From Yarrowia lipolytica (taxonomy: Eukaryota; Ascomycota; Dipodascomycetes; Dipodascales): a stretch of 64,000 nt of DNA. The DNA is taken from positions 2,232,001 to 2,296,000 of the forward strand of contig NC_090771.1 of assembly GCF_001761485.1 (NCBI RefSeq), read 5' to 3'. A program made the translations under genes and the position numbers. Each line of letters starts with the position of its first letter. Position 1 is the first letter of the stretch. The notes under the pieces were generated by a model. The model was not told the origin of the DNA. It searched no databases and saw only the letters and a list, made by a program, of their open reading frames with translations. This document shows positions 56,272-64,000 of the stretch, one piece after another.

Positions 56272-57390
56272 ATGATCTTCCCGATATCGGAGATTCCCGA
56301 CAAGGTGACGCACAGTATTCTGGAGGGCGTGAGCGCGCTGCAAAACATGTCGCATACGGCGTTCTGGTCAACCGTTCTGGGCTTTTTGGTCGTGGCTCGA
56401 ATCGCAGTGATTCTGGCAACGCCGAAAAGACGTGTTTTGGACATCAAGGGCAAGAAGGTGGTCATCAGTGGAGGCTCTCAGGGAGCCGGAGCGGCTCTGG
56501 CTGAGCTGTGTTATACAAAGGGAGCCAATGTGGTTATTGTGTCTCGAACAGTGTCCAAGCTGGAGGCTCAGGTCCAGAAGATTGTCACCAAGCATGAGCC
56601 CGTATTTGAGGGGCAGACGATCCGGTACATTTCCGCGGACCTGACCAAGGAGGAAGAGGCCATTCGGGTTTTTTCGGAAGAAACCATGCCTGCGCCTCCA
56701 GACGTCATTTTCTCGTGTGCTGGAGCTGCCGAAACGGGCTTCATTCTCGACTTCAAGGCCTCACAACTGGCCAGAGCCTTTTCCACAAACTACTTATCTG
56801 CGCTCTTCTTTGTGCATGCTGGAACCACCCGAATGGCGAAGGAGCCCATCAGTCCGAAGAACCCTCGGTACGTCGCCATTTTCTCGTCGGTGCTCGCATT
56901 CTACCCCCTGCTGGGCTACGGACAGTACTGCGCCTCCAAGGCTGCTGTTCGGTCGCTGATCGACTCGCTGCGAGTGGAGGCTCTACCGTTCAACATCCGT
57001 GTGGTCGGAGTATTCCCAGGCAACTTCCAGTCGGAGGGATTCGAGGAGGAGAACAAATCCAAACCCGAAATTACCCGACAGATCGAGGGACCTTCGCAGG
57101 CCATATCAGCTGAAGAATGTGCGAAAATTGTGTTTGCACAGATGGAAAAAGGTGGCCAGATGATCACCACCGACCTCATTGGCTGGATTCTGCAGTCCAT
57201 TGCTCTCTCCTCGTCGCCTCGAAGTTTCTCACTGCTCCAGATTCCCCTGGCCATCTTCATGTGCATCTTTTCGCCTGTATGGAATGCCTTCGTCAACAGA
57301 GATGTGCGAAAATACTTCCACGCCAACACCGAGTATGTGACCCGGCACCAGCGAGGAGGCGTCGGCAGCGAGAACCCTACTCCCCAGTGA
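56272..57390 (+). CDS. TSC10: 3-ketodihydrosphingosine reductase
   Basis: 372 residues (yeast Tsc10 320). A hydrophobic segment (about 30-50) precedes a short-chain dehydrogenase domain: VVISGGSQGAGAALAELC (residues 63-80), FSCAGAAETGFILDF, and YCASKAA with the catalytic Tyr and Lys. A C-terminal hydrophobic stretch (about 320-345) fits an ER anchor. It reduces 3-ketosphinganine to dihydrosphingosine, step two of sphingolipid synthesis. I chose the ATG at 56272; the open frame upstream starts at TTG. Confidence 0.9.
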   Translation: MIFPISEIPDKVTHSILEGVSALQNMSHTAFWSTVLGFLVVARIAVILATPKRRVLDIKGKKVVISGGSQGAGAALAELCYTKGANVVIVSRTVSKLEAQVQKIVTKHEPVFEGQTIRYISADLTKEEEAIRVFSEETMPAPPDVIFSCAGAAETGFILDFKASQLARAFSTNYLSALFFVHAGTTRMAKEPISPKNPRYVAIFSSVLAFYPLLGYGQYCASKAAVRSLIDSLRVEALPFNIRVVGVFPGNFQSEGFEEENKSKPEITRQIEGPSQAISAEECAKIVFAQMEKGGQMITTDLIGWILQSIALSSSPRSFSLLQIPLAIFMCIFSPVWNAFVNRDVRKYFHANTEYVTRHQRGGVGSENPTPQ

Positions 57391-58232
57391 GCGGTATCCA
57401 GCCGTTGCTCTTTCTAAAATAAGTATTTCCTCATGAAATAAGTCTTCCCCACGTGGAATAGATATTTCCCCATGAAATAAGTAAGTCATTATCCCCAGTG
57501 TGTATCAAGAACAACACTCATTCGGTGTGGATAGTTCTCTCAAACACATAATACAACCCATCTAACAAGTTCCAGCAGGCTGAAGACTCGCGCATTCATA
57601 GCTAATCAAAGAAATGGAGGCGGTACGGATGAAGTTGAAATGGGAAAATAGTCAGAGATTCTATAGAGGTCTAATGCACGCTTCAAAATAGAAGGTGGAT
57701 TGACCCAATTTAAGACCTTGGAGTTGGAAACAGCTGCTTCTCTCTTACGCCGGATGTATAGAATGTACCGCAGCTCACCCATGCTCTCGGACACGTATCG
57801 CTTGTAAGTAGTAAATTCTGCTTGTCTGGGAACTTCCAGACACCTATAGAGCAGTTTCGGTCTGAAAGAATGACTGTCTGTTCATCTTACTACCTGCGCT
57901 TTTAGCATTGTCTTCAACCATGGTGTAGCTCCAGCTCTTCTGTATGACATCTCAACCTGGTCTTTTAACGCATTCTCAAGCTACAGTTCCAAGAATATGT
58001 TTGTCTTCATCATTTTTGTGATGGTGTCTACAACCTGTCCAACACATGTACAACCCTTCTGACACACCTACACGTTCCGGCACGCCGACATACCTTCCAC
58101 ACGAACACTACTCCACTCGCTCCATATTGCAAATGCTCTATTACTTGTCCACACAATTGGTCTCCTTCTTCATCCGACTAATTGCCCAAATATATGATTT
58201 TGTTCTAGTCCAGAATGCTCGGTTGGGATCCC
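57391..58232. other. Intergenic with short repeat and possible coding remnant
   Basis: A 19-bp unit ATTTCCYCATGAAATAAGT occurs at 57425-57443 and 57464-57482. A possible decayed minus-strand coding region is listed separately. Confidence 0.5.
57606..58060 (-). pseudogene. Possible decayed protein-coding remnant
   Basis: On the minus strand, protein-like open stretches lie one after another in different frames, for example YKRYVSESMGELRYILYI and VEMSYRRAGATPWLKTML. None has a convincing start, and the region looks interrupted several times. No family recognised. It might instead be chance in AT-balanced DNA. Confidence 0.25.
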
Positions 58233-58574
58233 TTACTTCTGAATGTTGGAGTTGAACACAACATCATACACCTTGTTAACCCCCTTGATAATCTCCTCGT
58301 TCCACAGATCCTTGAAGGTCTCAGCTACGTCGTCTCGGGTGTCGTACTCGAGCTTTCGCGGGGGTGGAAGAACCTTCTTGCCTCGGTTGTCGAGAATGTC
58401 CTTGGAGTCATGGAGAACCACAGAGACTGCTGCCGAGTTTCGCTTGAACTCCAGAGCTGTGAGGTATGCCAAAGACGACGAAAAGAGGACACCTGTGTTA
58501 GTAAGCTGGTGTGTAATTCTGCGCTGACTAGTCCATTACTCACCTGAAAGAAATCCGATTATTCTGCCTCCCAT
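58233..58574 (-). CDS. MIC12: MICOS subunit Mic12 (Aim5), one intron
   Basis: Exons 58544-58574 (31 nt) and 58233-58492 give 96 residues (yeast 106). The intron is 51 nt, GTGAGT to CTAACACAG. The product begins MGGRIIGFLSG and has an N-terminal hydrophobic helix (about 5-25). The C-terminal block AETFKDLWNEEIIKGVNKVY matches the conserved Mic12/Aim5 end (ESIKDIWNEQIRNSVDWIY, from memory). Mic12 is a fungal subunit of the inner-membrane MICOS complex that shapes cristae junctions. It shares a 216-bp upstream region with the divergent MRPL8. Confidence 0.85.
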
Positions 58575-58790
58575 TTTTGTGTTGTGTGTGTCGTTGTTTG
58601 CTGGTTGGCTGTGATCTCTTAGATGGATGATGGTTGCGCCAATAAACTTCGCGCTTTGGGAGGTAGAAAAAGAGAGTTGGCTTATGTAAGTATGCTTAGT
58701 AAACCGAAGTGACAAATTGGACAAGGTTTTTGCACTTTTCAGGACCGAACATTTCGAGAGAGATATTGTCCATCAACTTTTCAGCACGAC

Positions 58791-59958
58791 ATGGTCAAGT
58801 ATATCAACAGGTGAGTGTGGAGAGATGCGTGAAAGGTGACGTCGGTTTTTGTCGAGTCACGTGGTTTGAGGAGAAACCCGGAAAGAGAAAATTGAACAAC
58901 AGAGGCGTGGGAGAAAGGATGGACGGATCAGGTGTGGTTATGAGGGTGTGTGTGACTGGATGAGTGTGTGAAACAGACTAGAGGCTTCGTTTCTGTTATT
59001 CCAAGCAGAAATGACTACGAGTTGTGCCTTTTTGACCAAAAACACAAGATTTGTACTGTGGTGGAAGGGATCCATGATCGACATCAACCCCACACCTGAG
59101 GACGTTCCAAAGACGTCACAGAAGTAGGAAGTAATTCGGTGCTTGGTCAGCATGATGAAGGGTTCCTTCGTTTGGTTGTCTCATTTTCTCTGCTCTTCTC
59201 TGCGTTTTGAGAGAGTTTTGAAATCACCCGAGATGGGCGTCAAAGAGAACTCGGATTTCATGTTGTGAAATTGTTCAGTTGATAGGACGTGGTAACTTTC
59301 GGTTAAATGAGGATACTGTTCGATCGTGACCTACGGCCACTTAGTTCCATGCTAACCCAGAATCGTTGGAAAAGACGCAATCCGTCTCAACAAGATGATG
59401 ACCTCGTTCATCGAGCACGAGTCCATTGTTACCACTAGAAAGCATGCCAAGCGAGTAGTTGAGCGATTCGACCAGATTGTTAACACCGCGAAGCGACAGG
59501 GCGTCACTCCCGACGCATACAGAGTTTATCAGAAGACTCTCAACGACCTGCCCAACAGCGTCAAGAAGATCCAGGAGATCCTGCTGCCCCGATACCAGTC
59601 TCGAAACGGAGGTTACGCCAGAATGCTCCGTCTGGAGCCCCGTCTGGGAGACAATGCGCCCCAGGCTGTCGTCGAGATGGTTGACGGAAACAAAGAGTAC
59701 AAATTCTGGATGGCTGCTCGAGTGGTGGCTCGTCTGAGACAGCAGGGTCTGCCCGTGGACTCCAAGACCAAGGCCCAGGTCCAACAGGTGACTCAGGGCT
59801 CTCCCGAGCGAGCCGACAAGTTTGAGGAGGCCGTCAAGGAAATGACTGAGCGGTTCTACCCTGTTCCAGAGAAGATCCAGGGCTCCGGACCTCTGCCCAA
59901 GAAGGCTGGTTCCGGTGGCAAGGGATACAAGCATTGTCCTCCTCCCAAGATGCTTTAA
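58791..59958 (+). CDS. MRPL8: Mitochondrial ribosomal protein bL17m, one intron
   Basis: Exon 1 is 20 nt (58791-58810) and exon 2 is 59361-59958; the intron is 550 nt, GTGAGT to CTAACCCAG. The product is 205 residues (yeast Mrpl8 238). The spliced N-terminus MVKYINRIVGKDAIRLNKMM, followed by TSFIEHESIVTTRKHAKRV, is the bL17 core. GGYARMLRLEPRLGDNAPQ matches the yeast GGYTRVLRLEPRANDSAPQ (from memory). The protein belongs to the large mitochondrial ribosomal subunit near the exit tunnel. Without splicing, the N-terminal bL17 residues are lost, which supports the intron. Confidence 0.92.
58811..59360 (+). other. Intron of MRPL8
   Basis: 550 nt following a 20-nt first exon. No nested gene recognised. 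Confidence 0.85.
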
Positions 59959-61862
59959 TGTACATACGTGGGATTTGAGCGGAGCGAAAATCCAAAAGGA
60001 GGCCTACTTGGTCTCAACAGAAATAGTTGATGAATTGTAAATATACGAACAAGTGACCGTTACCGAGTGAGTCAGAGAGAGTCAGCGACTGGGAGGTTAG
60101 GGCTAATTATGTCATACTGTATATCCAGCTGAGGAAGATTCTTGTGGTGGGGCTTGTAGAGTAATTCTCATTTGATCACAGACAACAGGCTGTTTTGTGG
60201 ACCATTAGTATGTGAGTTGAGGAGTGTATCTCATATGTAATGTGAATGTGGAGAGTCAGTGGGTATCGTTAGAACTAACTAACAGTATGTACTGTACTTG
60301 TACATCACGATTCCCATTCATCTTTCTAGCATCGCTTCAATGTTGAAAATCATTGGGGATGTTCTCGTACGGGTGTACCGTACGAATATGAAATGTATTT
60401 CTCTGATTAACTAAGACGTAGAATTAGCGATTATCTAACTCAGCAGTTAAATATAGGGGGATATAATGGTGTGTCCTACGATACCTGTAACCCTTCTCTC
60501 CTTAGTGGAGTCAGACTAAGCACACTCAGTGGTGTCTGAGATGGTACAAAAATGTTGGAGAGTCATAAGGAGTTATTATGGGAACACTCTTGGTACCGGT
60601 GCTCTCTGCTTGTGTGAAATTAATGGAGCAGAGGTCTATGTTGCTACTGCACTGCCCTATACTTGCTCCATCAGCTTTATCGAAGCCCCTCCCTCAGATT
60701 ATTGGAAGCTACTGTACATCTGGAGTAGCGCACGAGAGGCACTACTCTTCGGGTTTTAAGCTGCTGTAGAGCGGTAGTGTCGAGTACAGTACTCGTACAA
60801 GTACTCATCATATGACTGGACTCTGACCACCGATTATCAACCCCTGAATCATATTGCGAGCCCATTCTGTAAGAGTGCGGCCGTTGGAAGTGAACGCCAC
60901 ATTTCTCCGTGATAGTTTCTAGAGTTTCGGACCGGGGTTTCGTGTTCGCCGATGGGAAGGCATAGCCACTACTATGGCTATAGAATGGCGGATTATCGAG
61001 ATTGGATCCCTCCTAAAGATGTCCACCAGGCCTAACTCGTACACAGTGTTGCCACCCACTCCTTCTTCCATAGCTCATCCCTTATATAACTATCTCCAGC
61101 CCTTGATCAGATCTAAACTCTGTATCTGAAGCCGTCCATCGTTCATCATCGTATTTGAAAAAGGGGTAAAATTAGGGATGCTCGCAAAGTTGTGGTGGGG
61201 CTTGGTTGGTGGAAGCAATGGCTCATTTCAAAGTCTCTACGCCTTCACATTTCAGATATATTGTCTCCAAAAGAGTTTCAAGAAAGATCTTGAACTGTAA
61301 GATCCAGACATGTACGGGTATGTACAGTACGAGCACATACAAGTTCCGTATAAACAGTAATTAGAATCAAAGGTAGGGGTAATTATGGGTTAGAGATATA
61401 CAGTTACAACAAGTATTGGAATTGAGGTGGGAATCGAAAGCATAGCACAAGGAGCCTTCGGCCGTATGCCAGGCGCCCTGCCTTCGTTCGATAAACCGTT
61501 GACACTACAAGTGGTACTCGCACTGTTCCGTGTACTACGATAGCAGCCACCGTTTTCATCGTTAGGGGCTACAAAAAAAAAACACAGTGCATGAAACCTT
61601 ATTTGGTCAGCCGACCTTATTCTTCTATTTTTGGAACATGGAATGATATAGGTTAAGGAGCCCAGCAGGAGGCGGTGTAAGTTGTGAATTCATGCTACGT
61701 AAGTTCTGGCTGATCTAGTTATCATTCTTCTGGTTTCTCCTCTCCTCTCCTCATCACATGACAGAGTTTAAGACGGCTTCGGACACAGCGAATCTTATTT
61801 TTCGACGGACATGGTGAAGGTCACAAAAATTGTACTCCAGAGAAACATCTTCAATAACAGTC
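59959..61862. other. Intergenic, 1.9 kb, no gene seen
   Basis: GTAC motifs at 60282-60303 and 60793-60805. An ATG at 61811 opens a frame overlapping the TRM732 start in another phase; I regard it as leader sequence. Confidence 0.55.
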
Positions 61863-64000
61863 ATGGACCCACAACAACACGTTTGCGCTCTGCGCGAACT
61901 ACCAGATGGCCTGGAGCTTCGTCTAGAGGATGGCGTGATTGCGCAAGACGATCTTCCGCGACTGAGAAAGGCATTGATTGGAAAAAAGCCTTCCAAGGAT
62001 CAGGAGTGAGTATCGAGTGGAGGAGTGACAGACTACCCGTGTTTTGGACTCTGACTAACCCAGAAACACATTTAAACATTTATTCCCGCTGCTGTGTGAC
62101 TCGGCAGTCAACTCAACAGGCGTGGGATCATACCGAACGTTGGCCACCGACTGTCTCAGTATATCGATCCAGCGAGCGACACAGAGTGTGGATAAGGGGG
62201 CGGATCTGGCAGAGATTGTGACAATAACCGAAATCAACCAGCTGTTCGAGTTTGTGTGCGACTTCTGGACAGACGCGAACCCGGCACTGGGAAACGCCCT
62301 CAAGGACATGTTTGGAAAGATCATTGCACTGGCCTACAAGGTGCTGCCAGCCCAAATGGTCACCGAAATGATTGGCGTGTGGGCAGTGCGGGTAATGAAG
62401 ATGCCCAAGTCCATGCGAGTCGTTTACTTTGTGCTGGAGATTATCACCAAGAGCGTTGGAGGAAGCTTCATTCTGGCTCAGGATGAACATTTTGTGGAGG
62501 AGGCTCTCGGAGTCATGGGAAGTGTGGCGTTGGCCAATCCCGTTGGAAAAACTCTGTATGCCATCTTTTCGTCTATTCGAACTCAGATCAGGGAGGCTCA
62601 TGTTTACGACAACTCAGGGGAAGGCTCTGAGATCACCAATTGGGTCGAGCTGTGGGCACCTCCGGTTCGAGAGCGAATGACCACAGATATGACACTTCAA
62701 AAACACATTCTGCTGTATTTCCTGCCGCAAATGTTCAAATTCCACCCCGACTGTTTCCCCGTCTTCATGCTGTCTACCTTTGGAGACCTCTCACGAGCTT
62801 TGACTCTGTCAGAGATTCAATTAGAGGCCCTGGTGGGCTGTCTGAAGATTGGCCAGGAGATTGGTCTCATCGAAGTAGGTTCCTCGGAGTTCCTGCAGGT
62901 CGACATGGTCCGAAACCTGCTCCAACATGAGTCCATGTCCCTACGAGCTGCAGCTTTGTCTCTGCTGCTAAACTCACCCAAGGGATCTGAGGCTGTGAAG
63001 CCGTACGTTTACGAAGTGCTCCGAAACGTGCTTCCTGACCTGTTTGCTGAGGGAGATGCAGAGTTCAGAAACAAGGTGTACTCCTACATGAGACAGTTCA
63101 CCACAAGAGTCCGAGATTCCAGTTATGCGCTACAAAGAGATATTGGACGCATGGAATCGAAACTGGAGAAGCTCAAGGGTGAAGAGAAGGAAAAACTGCA
63201 GGCGAAAATGGAGGATTACGTGGTGCAAGTTGAGGCAGCACATACATATAGCCAATGGCTTGTGGACTTTATCACAGCACAACTCAATCCGTGTGCTCCT
63301 TACCAGACCTTCCACACTGCTCTTCGGCTAATACCCATGCTGATTCATTCGGGTCTGGATAAGAAACTAGACCAGCACATTATTCGAAAAAATTACTTGG
63401 AGTTTCCATTCCAAGTTGAGATCTTCACTCCTCTTCTTGTGGAGCGACTCATCGACGGTGTAACCTCTAATTACGAGGATCTGCGTCAGATGTGTGTGGT
63501 GCTGTTGAAGATGTCCCCCACAGAGTGTTTCCCTAACAATGAAATCACTGTGCTAGCTGACAGAGGCATGACGATGATGGCTGGTATCCGAGGGCGAGAG
63601 GGAGACTCGGGCGCACGACTGACGCAGTTTGTGTTCAATTTGTACGGACGAACTGGCCAACAGGCTCAAATTCAGTTCTTTGAGCGTCTTCTTACAAAGG
63701 TGGAGGAGTTTCTGGTCACTGCGGAGAGTAATCTGACTCTTGCAGTGAAGGAGTACCCTGTTCATGGATACTTTTCGGCTCTTCGGTTCATTCTGGAGGA
63801 TGTTGTTGCTGAGGGATACAACGCTGAATGGCTTCCATGTGTGAACAGAGCTCTTAAGAACGTTCATTACACTTGGGATCTGACCAAGGCCATTCTGACA
63901 GACGACTCTCCCGAAGGCAACGTGCCTGAGGAGCTCAATGATGTGGAAGATATTGAGCTCAAGTACGGGCCTGCTTCTCAGCTAGTTCTGTCGTATGCCT
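61863..64000 (+). CDS. TRM732: Trm732/THADA-like regulator of tRNA 2-prime-O-methylation, partial, one intron
   Basis: Exon 1 is 61863-62005 and exon 2 runs from 62064 past the right edge; the intron is 58 nt, GTGAGT to CTAACCCAG. About 690 residues are visible (yeast Trm732 about 1420). The protein is all-helical, HEAT-like. Near the edge, HYTWDLTKAILTDDSPEGN followed by SQLVLSYA marks the start of the conserved DUF2428 domain of THADA/Trm732. Trm732 pairs with Trm7 to 2-prime-O-methylate position 32 of the tRNA anticodon loop. The ATG at 61863 has an in-frame stop upstream. Confidence 0.85.

Overview
The window is nuclear DNA of a yeast, almost certainly Yarrowia lipolytica or a close Yarrowia-clade relative. 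Evidence: all eight spliceosomal introns found here start with GTGAGT and end in CTAAC-N-CAG, with branch point and acceptor fused; a 5S rRNA gene sits directly behind an intron-containing tRNA-Asp gene, an arrangement known from Yarrowia; an A-tailed LINE-like tail occurs twice; and the proteins are ascomycete-yeast orthologues with long intergenic spaces. Species assignment is inference, not a database match.

Left part (1-15.9 kb): the N-terminus of an MFS sugar transporter; a 74-aa zinc-finger-like small ORF; a WTAP/Mum2-type coiled-coil protein convergent with a Wdr8/WRAP73-like WD protein; ERG2; a second free-standing zinc-finger small ORF (55 aa); the divergent pair ALG10/MTC6; the meiotic APC/C activator AMA1; then 2.6 kb of gene-poor DNA with a LINE-like tail and a possible decayed coding region.

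Middle (15.9-38.9 kb): the NADPH-oxidase-like AIM14, DAD3, ATP11, PHA2, HRT1/RBX1 (two introns), ARC40, a 5S-like relic upstream of ADE13, ADE13, MED7, a protein resembling the bacterial DUF4298 family, a ZZ-finger protein, and the ER pair ERV14 (14-nt first exon, 852-nt intron) and SEC62.

Right part (39-64 kb): MTQ1, a SNF1-activating-type kinase, the tRNA-Asp/5S unit, SAC6 (two introns), ERG27, ARG5,6, TSC10, the divergent mitochondrial pair MIC12/MRPL8 (both with tiny first exons), and TRM732 running off the right edge.

Functionally this is ordinary euchromatin, not an operon or island. Loose themes are sterol and sphingolipid synthesis (ERG2, ERG27, TSC10), amino-acid and purine synthesis (PHA2, ARG5,6, ADE13), mitochondrial biogenesis (ATP11, MTQ1, MIC12, MRPL8), ER function (ALG10, ERV14, SEC62), actin (ARC40, SAC6) and meiosis (MUM2-like, AMA1). 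Intergenic DNA is unusually rich in short GTAC-centred palindromes. No convincing wholly new system was found. The best leads are the DUF4298-like gene (possible bacterial origin), the two zinc-finger microproteins, the 71-bp A-tailed repeat, and the altered C-terminus of the AIM14-like oxidase.
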